Assembly (NCBI GenBank): GCA_000017645.1
Contig: CP000781.1
Location: forward strand, 496,001 to 560,000
Origin: Xanthobacter autotrophicus Py2
Lineage (GTDB): Bacteria > Pseudomonadota > Alphaproteobacteria > Rhizobiales > Xanthobacteraceae
DNA length: 64,000 bases
Direction of reading: 5' to 3'
The notes under the pieces were generated by a model. That model did no database searches. It saw only the letters and a list, made by a program, of their open reading frames with translations, and was not told where the DNA came from. Made by a program: the position numbers and the translations under genes. Below, in pieces: positions 8,821 through 16,844 of the stretch (position 1 is the first letter of the stretch; each line of letters starts with the position of its first letter).

Positions 8821-9705
8821 GTGAGCACGACTCAAGATTCCCACCATGGCAAGGTGGATGCCGCAACCGGGGTCTCGACCACCGGTCACGAATGGGATGG
8901 CATCTCGGAGCTGAACAACCCGCTTCCGCGGTGGTGGCTGTGGGTGTGGTATGCCTGCATCGTCTGGGCCATCGGCTACTGGATCCTGTATCCCGCCTGG
9001 CCGCTGGTCAGCTCGGCGACGCCGGGCCTTCTGGGCTGGCATTCGCGTTCGGCCGTCCAGGTCCAGCTCACCGATCTCCAGGCGCTGCGTGCCGAGAGCG
9101 CGGCCAAGCTCGCCAACGCCTCGCTCGAGCAGATCGAGCAGACGCCGGCGCTTTTGACCCTCGCCCGGGCCCAGGGACGCGTCGCCTTCGCCGACAATTG
9201 CGCGCCGTGCCACGGCGCCGGCGGCGGCGGGGCCACCGGCTTCCCCAACCTCAATGATGACGACTGGCTGTGGGGCGGTTCGCTGGAGCAGATCCAGCAG
9301 ACCATCCAGTACGGCATCCGCTCCGGCGATGCCGAGGCGCGCACCGGCTCCATGCCCGCCTTCGGCCGCGACGGCATCCTGCAGAAGCCGGAAATCTCGG
9401 CGGTCGCGGACTATGTGCGCACCCTGTCCGGCATCGCCCAGCCCGGCGCGGATTTCGCCAAGGGCAAGGAAGTGTTCGCCGCCAATTGCGCCGCCTGCCA
9501 CGGCGACGACGGCAAGGGCAACCAGGAACTGGGTGCCCCCAACCTGACGGATGGCATCTGGCTCTACGGCTCGGACAAGGCCACCATCGAGTACGGCATC
9601 GTCAATGGCCGCGGCAACGTGATGCCGGCATGGCACGCCCGCCTCGAGCCGACCACCGTCAAGGCGCTGACCGTCTACGTGCACTCCCTCGGCGGCGGTC
9701 GCTGA
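8821..9705 (+). CDS. ccoP: cbb3-type cytochrome c oxidase subunit III, diheme
   Basis: A 294-residue diheme cytochrome c that receives electrons from soluble or membrane cytochromes and hands them to CcoO. The N-terminus has the conserved HEWDGISELNNPLPRWW segment, then a transmembrane helix, then two cytochrome c domains with heme motifs C127APCH131 and C223AACH227. The start is the GTG at 8821, four bases after ccoQ. It ends the structural operon; a hairpin about 240 bases downstream may terminate it. Confidence 0.97.
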   Translation: MSTTQDSHHGKVDAATGVSTTGHEWDGISELNNPLPRWWLWVWYACIVWAIGYWILYPAWPLVSSATPGLLGWHSRSAVQVQLTDLQALRAESAAKLANASLEQIEQTPALLTLARAQGRVAFADNCAPCHGAGGGGATGFPNLNDDDWLWGGSLEQIQQTIQYGIRSGDAEARTGSMPAFGRDGILQKPEISAVADYVRTLSGIAQPGADFAKGKEVFAANCAACHGDDGKGNQELGAPNLTDGIWLYGSDKATIEYGIVNGRGNVMPAWHARLEPTTVKALTVYVHSLGGGR

Positions 9706-9946
9706 CGGGAGAGCCCCGCGCGGCCCGGCTTGCCCCGCGCCGGCCGGGCGCGCAGACTGAATGAGAAGCGCGCCGGATCGAGGCAGTTGCCCGGTCCGGC
9801 GCGTGCCCTTTCCGGGGTGGAAGGTGAATTGGCCGATGCGGGTGGATCGACCCGGTCAGGTCGGGCCGTCGCCAGCCAGCCGGCAGGAGCGAAGAGGGGC
9901 CGACGCCGGCGTCGAGGGGAGCCGGCGCGGGGCGCAGGGGGAGCCA

Positions 9947-9980
9947 AAAGGTCGCGCGACCAATCGACGGCGCGACCTTT
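9947..9980. terminator. hairpin downstream of ccoP, possible terminator
   Basis: AAAGGTCGCGC and GCGCGACCTTT form an 11-bp perfect stem around a 12-base loop. The T run is short (TTT), so intrinsic termination is plausible but not certain. The segment 9706-9946 before it is very GC-rich and shows no gene. Confidence 0.5.
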
Positions 9981-9998
9981 CGCCCGCAGGGCCGAACG

Positions 9999-10020
9999 AA
10001 CATTCTAAGCTATGAATGTT
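9999..10020. promoter_or_regulatory. inverted repeat upstream of ccoG
   Basis: AACATTC and GAATGTT are perfect 7-bp arms separated by eight bases, in the only AT-rich patch between ccoP and ccoG. It may be an operator for the assembly genes; the binding protein is not known. Confidence 0.35.
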
Positions 10021-10131
10021 ATCGTGTCGGCATCGGGTGAATGTCCCGAAACCAGAGCCGACCCAACGAGGGTCCGCCCTCAATCCGTATCGCCGGCCCG
10101 AGGCGGCTGGCCAACCTTCGGCAAGCAACCC

Positions 10132-11589
10132 ATGACCGCCCTGTCCACGAAATCCGAGCAGAAGGCCGCGCCCGTGGCCGACCCGGACGACATCCCGCTC
10201 TACGAGGCCCGGCGCCAGATCTATCCGCAGAGCGTTCACGGCCGCTTCCGCACCATCAAGTGGATCGTGCTCGCGGTCACGCTCGGCATCTATTATTTCC
10301 TGCCGTTCGTGCGCTGGGATCGCGGTCCCGATGCGCCGAACCAGGCGGTTCTGATCGACTTCCCCGCGCGGCGCTTCTACTTCTTCTTCCTCGAGATCTG
10401 GCCGCAGGAATTCTACTATGTCGCCGGCCTGCTCATCCTCGCGGCGCTCATCCTGTTCCTGATGAACGCGGTGGCCGGGCGCGTGTGGTGCGGATACCTG
10501 TGCCCGCAGACGGTCTGGACCGACCTGTTCATGGCGGTGGAGCGACTGGTCGAGGGCGACCGGCGCGAGCGCATGCGCTCGGACGCGGCGCCCTGGAGCA
10601 TGGAAAAGTTCGCCCACAAGACGCTGAAGCACTCCATCTGGCTGCTCATTGCCTGGTGGACCGGCGGCGCTTGGGTGCTCTATTTCGCCGATGCGCCCAC
10701 GCTGGTGGTGGAGCTCGCCACCTTTCAGGCGCCGGCGGTGGCCTACATGTCCATCGGCATCCTCACCTTCACCACCTACGCGCTCGCCGGCCACATGCGC
10801 GAGCAGGTGTGCACCTACATGTGCCCTTGGCCGCGCATCCAGGCCGCGCTTACGGACGAATATGCCCTCAACGTCACCTATGCCTATGACCGTGGCGAGC
10901 CCCGCGGCTCGCTGAAAAAGGCCGAGGCTGCCCGCGAGAAGGGCCTGCCGGCGGGCGACTGCGTCGACTGCGGCCAGTGTGTCGCCGTCTGCCCCACGGG
11001 CGTGGACATCCGCCATGGCATGCAGCTGCCCTGCATCCAGTGCGGCCTGTGCATCGATGCCTGCAACACGGTGATGGACAAGGTGGGCCGCCCGCGCGAC
11101 CTGATCTCCTACGACAGCGAGGCGAACCTCGAGGCGCGGCTTGCCCACAAGCCCTTCACCCAGCGCATCATCCGTCCCCGCACCATTCTGTATGCGGTGC
11201 TGATCTGCCTGGCCGCCGGGCTGATGCTCACCTCCCTCATCGGCCGCTCGACCGAGGGCCTGGCCGCCATCCATGATCGCAACCCGTTGTACGTGCGGCT
11301 GTCGGACGGCTCCGTCCGCAACGCCTATACGGTGCGGCTGATCAACAAGAAGCTGGAGGAGCGCACCTTCATCCTCTCGGTAGAAGGCGTGCCTGGCGCG
11401 ACCATGGAGGTGATCGGCGACAATGCCGACGGCCTCACCATCGGTCCCGATCAGACCCGTGAGATCCGCGTGCTGGTGACCACCCACGACAAGCTCGCGT
11501 CGCAGGCGTCCCTGCCCATCACCTTCCGCATCCGCGACAAGGCTTCGGGCTTGACGGCGGCGGTCAACGATCACTTCATCGGCCCGTGA
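10132..11589 (+). CDS. ccoG: cbb3 oxidase assembly protein CcoG (FixG/RdxA)
   Basis: A 485-residue membrane ferredoxin-like protein involved in cbb3 assembly, in which it reduces copper during CuB insertion. It has several transmembrane helices, two cysteine clusters (C277, C280, C283, C287 and C301, C304, C307, C311) that bind two 4Fe-4S centres, and a C-terminal immunoglobulin-like domain. An ATG at 10132 (MTALSTKSEQ) is chosen; an upstream ATG at 10012 would add 40 residues of unlikely composition. The stop overlaps ccoH by GTGA. Confidence 0.95.
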   Translation: MTALSTKSEQKAAPVADPDDIPLYEARRQIYPQSVHGRFRTIKWIVLAVTLGIYYFLPFVRWDRGPDAPNQAVLIDFPARRFYFFFLEIWPQEFYYVAGLLILAALILFLMNAVAGRVWCGYLCPQTVWTDLFMAVERLVEGDRRERMRSDAAPWSMEKFAHKTLKHSIWLLIAWWTGGAWVLYFADAPTLVVELATFQAPAVAYMSIGILTFTTYALAGHMREQVCTYMCPWPRIQAALTDEYALNVTYAYDRGEPRGSLKKAEAAREKGLPAGDCVDCGQCVAVCPTGVDIRHGMQLPCIQCGLCIDACNTVMDKVGRPRDLISYDSEANLEARLAHKPFTQRIIRPRTILYAVLICLAAGLMLTSLIGRSTEGLAAIHDRNPLYVRLSDGSVRNAYTVRLINKKLEERTFILSVEGVPGATMEVIGDNADGLTIGPDQTREIRVLVTTHDKLASQASLPITFRIRDKASGLTAAVNDHFIGP

Positions 11590-12140
11590 GCAACGGACCG
11601 CAAAAACAAGGGAGGCAGGAGGTGGCACATCAGGACGTCGCCCATGCCGATGTCCCCCGCCGGCCGCGTGAGCTGACCGGCCGGGCGGTGCTCTTGATCC
11701 TCCTCGCCTTCTTCGGCGTGGTGATCGTGGTCAATGTCATCATGGCGCGCTTCGCCGTCGCCACGTTCGCAGGCGTGGAGACGGAGAGTTCCTACAAGGC
11801 CGGGCTCGCCTTCTCGGCCGAGCATCGCGCCGCCGAGGCGCAGGTCGCCCGGCACTGGAACGTGAACGTGGAACTGGCTTCTCCGGGCAATGAGGCGCGG
11901 GTGGTCACCATCCGCGTGCTCGATCCCTCGGGGATGCCGCTGTCGCAGCTCACCCCGGACGGGCGTTTTGCCCACCCCACCGACGCCCGGCGCGACGTGG
12001 ACCTGGACCTGAAGCCCCTCGGCGACGGCCGCTACCGCGCCACGGCGGTGGCGGGACCTGGTCAGTGGGATCTGGTGATTGATTTTGCGCAAGGCGGAGA
12101 GCGGCAATTCCGGTCCAAAAATCGCGTGCAGCTTCCGTAA
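11586..12140 (+). CDS. ccoH: cbb3 oxidase assembly protein CcoH/FixH
   Basis: A 184-residue protein with a cytoplasmic N-terminus, one transmembrane helix (about residues 34-55) and a periplasmic FixH domain with the conserved F.GVETE.SYKAGL..S segment. CcoH is needed for a stable cbb3 complex. The GTG start overlaps the ccoG stop by four bases, so translation is coupled. It is followed by 211 bases before ccoI. Confidence 0.93.
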   Translation: MSNGPQKQGRQEVAHQDVAHADVPRRPRELTGRAVLLILLAFFGVVIVVNVIMARFAVATFAGVETESSYKAGLAFSAEHRAAEAQVARHWNVNVELASPGNEARVVTIRVLDPSGMPLSQLTPDGRFAHPTDARRDVDLDLKPLGDGRYRATAVAGPGQWDLVIDFAQGGERQFRSKNRVQLP

Positions 12141-12228
12141 GCCGCTGTGAACGGGCAACCGGCTTCCTCCGGCCTCCCGATGCGGCATCGAGACTGCCGG
12201 GCGGCATCCGTCCAGAGTCGTCCGCACC

Positions 12229-12242
12229 TTGAGTACGATCAG
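12229..12242. promoter_or_regulatory. weak FNR/FixK-like box upstream of ccoI
   Basis: TTGAG-TACG-ATCAG keeps the TTGA and TCA cores of the FNR/FixK palindrome with the correct spacing but has a mismatch at the inner base of one arm and the outer base of the other. It lies in the 211-base gap before ccoI, so ccoIS may have its own low-oxygen promoter. Confidence 0.45.
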
Positions 12243-12351
12243 GCCGGTTGGTTCGTCGCGCCGGCCGGCCTGTCGTACTTTTCTCTCATTCGGGTCCGCA
12301 TCTTCCCGCCGCGCGGTGCGGCGGGGCCCCGCAGCCCCCGGGGATGGAGCC

Positions 12352-14583
12352 ATGGCTGAGGCGATCGACTATTCCGTTTTCGTCGCGCGGTCCGAGGACG
12401 GCCTCGCCCAGATGAGCCTCGCCGTGGACGGCATCGACTGCGCCGCCTGCATCGCCGAGATCGAGGACGGGGTAAAGGCGCTGCCTGGCGTGGTGCGCGC
12501 GCGCCTCAATTATTCCACCCACCGCCTCACCGTCGCCTGGCGCGAGGAGACCTCACCGGACCGGGTGGTGAGCCAGCTGGAAGCCCTGGGCTATCGCGCC
12601 CACCCCTTCGCCGGCCGAGCCGAGGAGAGCGAGGCTCGCCACGCCCGCTGGCTGCTGCGCTGCCTGGGCGTCGCCGGCTTCGCGGCCATGAACATCATGC
12701 TGCTGTCGGTGTCGGTGTGGTCGGGCAATGTCACCGACATCACGCCGGAGACGCGGGACTTCTTCCATTGGGTCTCGGCGCTCATCGCGTTGCCGGCGGC
12801 CGCCTATGCCGGCCAGCCCTTCTTCCAGAGCGCGTTCCGGGCGGTGCGCTCGGGCCGGCTCAACATGGACGTGCCCATCACCATCGGCGTCACCCTGGCG
12901 CTGGGCATGAGCGTGCTGGAGACGGCGCTGAGCCAGCCCCACGCCTATTTCGACAGCGCCATCATGCTGCTGTTCTTCCTTTTGGCCGGGCGCTACCTCG
13001 ACCACGAGGCGCGCCGGCGCACCCGCGCCACGGCCGGCAACATCGCCGCCCTGCGGGGCGAGATGGCCCATCGCCTCGGCACCGACGGCGTGCCGGTGCT
13101 GGTGCCGGTGCAGGCACTGCAGCCGGGCGACACCATCCTCGTCGCGCCCGGTGAGCGGGTGGCGGCGGATGGCGTCATCGCTTCCGGCCAGTCCAGCATC
13201 GACGAAAGCCTCGTCACCGGCGAGACCCTGCCGCGCGCCCTGAAGGCGGGGGATGCGGTCTACGCCGGCAGCCTCAACGGCGAGGGCGCGTTGCACCTGA
13301 CGGTTACCGCCGGCGGCGAGAACACGCTGGTGGACGATGTGCAGCGCCTGCTGGATGGCGCGCTGGCCGAGAAGGGCGCCTATGTGCGCCTCGCCGACCG
13401 GGTGGCGCGGCTCTACGCCCCCATGGTGCATCTGACGGCGCTGGTCTCCGCCATCGGCTGGCTCCTCGCCGGAGCGGACCTGCATCATGCGGTGATGATC
13501 GCGGTGGCCGTGCTCATCATCACCTGTCCCTGCGCGCTGGCCCTCGCCGTGCCCGCGGTGCAGGTGACGGCCACCGGCCGGCTGTTCCGCGCCGGCCTTC
13601 TCATCAATGCCGGCGACATGCTGGAGCGTCTCGCCGCCGTGGACACGGTGGTGTTCGACAAGACCGGCACCCTGACGCTGCCGGAGCCCGCCCTTGCCCT
13701 GCCGCGCGGGGCGGACCGGGCGCTGGTGGGCCTTGCCGGGCGGCTGGCCCTGTCGAGCCGCCACCCGCTGGCCCGGGCCCTCGCCCCGCGCGCGGACGGG
13801 CCGGCCATCGAGGGCGTGACCGAGGTGAGCGGGCAGGGCGTGGAGGCGCTGGTGGACGGCGCGGTCGTGCGCCTCGGCAGCCTCGCCTTCTGCGGCGCGG
13901 CGCCGCCCGCCGATCTGCCGGCCGGCGCCTCCCTCATCGCCCTGCGTCGTGGCGGCCAGACCCTGGTCATGGGTGTCGAACAGGCCCTGCGGCCGGACGC
14001 GCCGGAGGTGGTGGCGGCGCTGAAGGCGCGCGGCCTCGACGTGCGCATCCTCTCCGGCGACCGGGAGGCCGCCGTGACCCCCGTGGCGCAGGCGCTGGGC
14101 ATCGCCCATTGGGACGCAGGCCTCAAGCCCGCCGACAAGATCGCCGCCCTTGATCACCTGAAGGCGGAAGGCCGGCGCGTGCTGATGGTGGGCGATGGCC
14201 TCAACGATGCTCCGGCGCTGGCCGCCGCCACGGTTTCCCTCTCCCCCGCCACCGGCGCGGCGGTAACGCAGGCCCATGCGGACGCGGTGTTCCTCGGCCG
14301 CCGCCTCGCGCCGGTGATGGCGGCGGTGGACGGGGCGGGGGTCGCGGCGCGGCTGATGCGGCAGAACCTCGCCATCGCCGTGCTCTACAATGTGATCGCG
14401 GTGCCGCTGGCCATCGCCGGCTTTGTGACGCCGCTGGTGGCAGCGCTTGCCATGTCCGGCTCTTCCATACTCGTGACCGTCAACGCCTTGCGCGCGGCGC
14501 GGCCGGGGCGCAAGGATGAGGCGACCGACGCCGCGGCCCCTGCCGGCGGCGATGCCCGCACATTGGAAGAGGCGGCCGCGTGA
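12352..14583 (+). CDS. ccoI: cbb3 oxidase-associated P1B-type copper ATPase CcoI/FixI
   Basis: A 743-residue P1B-type ATPase that exports copper across the inner membrane for delivery to CuB of CcoN. Domains in order: a heavy-metal-associated domain with C30AAC33, transmembrane helices, the actuator domain, the CPC metal motif at 392-394, the phosphorylation site D436 in DKTGTLT, and the hinge GDGLNDAPAL. The ATG at 12352 has GGAG eight bases upstream; an in-frame ATG at 12229 would add 41 poorly conserved residues. It overlaps ccoS by GTGA. Confidence 0.95.
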   Translation: MAEAIDYSVFVARSEDGLAQMSLAVDGIDCAACIAEIEDGVKALPGVVRARLNYSTHRLTVAWREETSPDRVVSQLEALGYRAHPFAGRAEESEARHARWLLRCLGVAGFAAMNIMLLSVSVWSGNVTDITPETRDFFHWVSALIALPAAAYAGQPFFQSAFRAVRSGRLNMDVPITIGVTLALGMSVLETALSQPHAYFDSAIMLLFFLLAGRYLDHEARRRTRATAGNIAALRGEMAHRLGTDGVPVLVPVQALQPGDTILVAPGERVAADGVIASGQSSIDESLVTGETLPRALKAGDAVYAGSLNGEGALHLTVTAGGENTLVDDVQRLLDGALAEKGAYVRLADRVARLYAPMVHLTALVSAIGWLLAGADLHHAVMIAVAVLIITCPCALALAVPAVQVTATGRLFRAGLLINAGDMLERLAAVDTVVFDKTGTLTLPEPALALPRGADRALVGLAGRLALSSRHPLARALAPRADGPAIEGVTEVSGQGVEALVDGAVVRLGSLAFCGAAPPADLPAGASLIALRRGGQTLVMGVEQALRPDAPEVVAALKARGLDVRILSGDREAAVTPVAQALGIAHWDAGLKPADKIAALDHLKAEGRRVLMVGDGLNDAPALAAATVSLSPATGAAVTQAHADAVFLGRRLAPVMAAVDGAGVAARLMRQNLAIAVLYNVIAVPLAIAGFVTPLVAALAMSGSSILVTVNALRAARPGRKDEATDAAAPAGGDARTLEEAAA

Positions 14584-14789
14584 ACGTCCTCGTCTATCTC
14601 CTGCCGCTCGCGCTGCTGCTCGGCCTCACCGGCCTCTTCGCCTTCCTGTGGAGCCTGAAGAGCGGCCAGTATGACGATCTCGACGGCGCCGCCGTCCGCG
14701 TCCTGTCGGACGACGACTTGCCCGGCTCGGGCTCGGCCGAGCGCAATTCACCGGCGAGCAAGCCCCGCAACGGTGGATCCAAGCCATGA
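14580..14789 (+). CDS. ccoS: cbb3 oxidase maturation protein CcoS/FixS
   Basis: A 69-residue membrane peptide with one N-terminal helix (VLVYLLPLALLLGLTGLFAF) followed by W-SLKSGQYDDLDGAA, the CcoS/FixS signature. CcoS is required for insertion of heme b and CuB into cbb3. The GTG start overlaps ccoI and the stop overlaps the next gene by four bases, so all three are translationally coupled. Confidence 0.93.
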   Translation: MNVLVYLLPLALLLGLTGLFAFLWSLKSGQYDDLDGAAVRVLSDDDLPGSGSAERNSPASKPRNGGSKP

Positions 14790-15910
14790 GACGCACCGCG
14801 TCCGCCCCCGAACCCCGCGCGGGCATGCTGGTGTGCGTCTGCGACCCGCAGCTCGACGCCCCCGCCAACGACAACGGGCCGCGTCCCGTCTCCACCTTCG
14901 GCCTGGCCCTAGGCTTCGCCTTCGCCGTGCTGGCGCAGACCGTGGCCTCCGCCGCCCTGCCGCTCGCCGGCGCCCAGCTGGCGCCGCGTCCGGAACTGGT
15001 GACCTGGCCGTTCGCGGCCATGCTGCTGGGGGCTGCGCTCGCCTCCTTCCCGGCGTCCTTCCTGCGTGACGCGTTCGGCCGGCGCACCGGGTTTGCGCTC
15101 GGCGCGTCGCTGGGCATCGCCGGCGGGGCGCTTTTGGTGGCGGCGCTGATCCAGCGCCAGTTCGCCTGGGCCTGCCTGGGAGCCCTGTGGCTCGGCATGG
15201 CGCAGGGCTTCTCCTTCTTCTACCGGCACGAGGCCGCCGCCGCGAGCGGGCGGCCCGCCGCCGCCACGGCCGGCGTGCTGGCGGGTGGCGTCGCCGCCGC
15301 CTTTGCCGGGCCGACGCTGGCCGGCTTCGCCGAACAGCTTGCCGCACCTTATTTCCTGGTGGGCGCGGCGGCGCTGGCGGCCCTGGCGCACACCTGTTCC
15401 CTCGGGGTCGCGGTGACGCTCGCGTCCGACCCGACCACCGTGTTCCATCCCAAGGCCAAGGCGCCCCTCTCCGCCATCCTGTGGCCGACCCTGGTGGGCG
15501 GCGCGGCCTGGTTCGGCATGAACACTGTCATGTCCGGCGCGCCTCTGGCGCTGGTGGGCTGCGGCATCGGTGGGGCCGCCGTGTTCGGTTTCATCGCCTT
15601 GCACGTGGCCGCCATGTATGCGCCCGCCGTGCCGCTGGCCTTCGTGGGAGATCGTGTGCCGCCGCTGGTGATCGCAGTGGCCGGCGCGCTGCTGGTGGCC
15701 ATCGGCATCCCGCTCCAGAGCCTGGGCACGCCGGAGACCATCACCGTTGCCCTCATCTGTGTGGGGGCCGGCTGGTCGATAGCAACCGTGGGCGCGACGG
15801 CGTGGATCTATCGGGCCGGCCAGCCCAGCCGCCTCGCTTTGGCGCTGCATGATGGCGGCCTGTTCTTCGGCGCCATCTGCGGCGCGCTGCTGGGCTATGT
15901 TCTGGCCTGA
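14786..15910 (+). CDS. ccoA: MFS-type copper importer, CcoA-like
   Basis: A 374-residue protein with about twelve transmembrane helices of major facilitator type. It carries M245-x3-M249 (MNTVM) and H273-x3-M277 (HVAAM), 28 residues apart. In Rhodobacter capsulatus CcoA, an MFS copper importer needed for cbb3 assembly, the essential motifs are M233-x3-M237 and H261-x3-M265, with the same 28-residue offset. An unusual N-terminal CVC (17-19) could also touch copper. The gene overlaps ccoS by ATGA, tying it to the oxidase. CcoA-like function is inferred from motifs and context; the symbol is provisional. Confidence 0.75.
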   Translation: MRRTASAPEPRAGMLVCVCDPQLDAPANDNGPRPVSTFGLALGFAFAVLAQTVASAALPLAGAQLAPRPELVTWPFAAMLLGAALASFPASFLRDAFGRRTGFALGASLGIAGGALLVAALIQRQFAWACLGALWLGMAQGFSFFYRHEAAAASGRPAAATAGVLAGGVAAAFAGPTLAGFAEQLAAPYFLVGAAALAALAHTCSLGVAVTLASDPTTVFHPKAKAPLSAILWPTLVGGAAWFGMNTVMSGAPLALVGCGIGGAAVFGFIALHVAAMYAPAVPLAFVGDRVPPLVIAVAGALLVAIGIPLQSLGTPETITVALICVGAGWSIATVGATAWIYRAGQPSRLALALHDGGLFFGAICGALLGYVLA

Positions 15911-15975
15911 CGGCTTGGCCGGAGTGTGCGCCAGACGGTAGGAAGGCGGGATCGCCCAATGGCCGGGAGCCCGCC

Positions 15976-16731
15976 TTGACCCATCCCTTCTCGCTGGACG
16001 GCCAGACCGCCCTCGTCACCGGCTCGGTGGCCGGCCTCGGCTATGAGATCGCGACCGCCCTCGCGCTGGCGGGGGCCCATGTGCTGGTGAACGGCCGCGA
16101 CGCCGCCCGCCTCGGCCCGGCGGTGACCGCCATCATCCGCAAGGGCGGCAAGGCCGAGCCGTTCGTGCTCGACGTGTGCGATGCCGAGGCGGTCACCAAG
16201 GCCATCGCGGCGGCGCCGCCCATCCATATCCTCGTCAACAACGCCGGCGCCCGCGACCGGCGCGGCTTCCTCGACATGGAGGACGCCGCGTTCCGCCGAC
16301 TCGTGGAGCTGGACCTGTTCGCCCCCGCCCATCTCACGCGGGAGGTGGCCAAAGCCATGGTGGCGCGCGGCAAGGGCGGGCGTATCATCAACATCACCTC
16401 CATCGCCGGGCCGCTGTCGCGGGCGGGGGATGCCGCCTACACCACCGCGAAGGGCGGGTTGGAGGCGCTGACACGGGCGCTCGCCGCCGATCTCGGGCCG
16501 CACGCCATCACGGTGAACGCCATCGCGCCAGGCTATTTCCTCACCGAGCCCAATGCCGAGCTGGCCCGCGACCAGGCGGTGGGGGAATGGCTGTCGCGCC
16601 GCACCTCGCTTGCCCGCTGGGGGCGGCCGGACGAGGTGGCGGGGGCGGCGGTGTTCCTCGCCTCGCCCGCCGCTTCCTATGTCACCGGTCATGTGCTGGC
16701 GGTGGACGGCGGCTACATGGCGCACTTCTGA
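15976..16731 (+). CDS. SDR-family NAD(P)-dependent oxidoreductase
   Basis: A 251-residue classical short-chain dehydrogenase. The nucleotide motif TGSVAGLG, the NNAG motif, a catalytic Ser in NITSIAG and the YTTAK pair (Y-x3-K) are all present. The C-terminal PDEVAGAAVFLASPAASYVTG pattern resembles gluconate 5-dehydrogenase and 3-oxoacyl-ACP reductase-like members; the substrate cannot be told. A TTG start at 15976 with GGGAG seven bases upstream is used, since no ATG lies near the N-terminus. It follows the CcoA-like gene by 65 bases and may be co-transcribed. Confidence 0.82.
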   Translation: MTHPFSLDGQTALVTGSVAGLGYEIATALALAGAHVLVNGRDAARLGPAVTAIIRKGGKAEPFVLDVCDAEAVTKAIAAAPPIHILVNNAGARDRRGFLDMEDAAFRRLVELDLFAPAHLTREVAKAMVARGKGGRIINITSIAGPLSRAGDAAYTTAKGGLEALTRALAADLGPHAITVNAIAPGYFLTEPNAELARDQAVGEWLSRRTSLARWGRPDEVAGAAVFLASPAASYVTGHVLAVDGGYMAHF

Positions 16732-16755
16732 GCGGCTTCGCTCTTTCCGCGTTCT

Positions 16756-16813
16756 TTCGCTCAAGCGCCGCGCGGGGCTTCCAGGCGCCTTCGCTCAATC
16801 GCCGCGCGGGCTT
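16756..16813. repeat. short direct repeat pair
   Basis: Two nearly identical 24-25 base units (TTCGCTCAA, one variable base, then CGCCGCGCGGG and CTT) begin at 16756 and 16790, between the convergent SDR and trkH genes. No function is apparent. Confidence 0.5.
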
Positions 16814-16844
16814 GAGCGCGCGGCTGCAGTGCTGCGAGGGCGCG

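Noticed and set aside
9706..10131. Extension of CcoG to the ATG at 10012
   Set aside because: The added 40 residues are not CcoG-like and the start lies beside an inverted repeat that looks regulatory.
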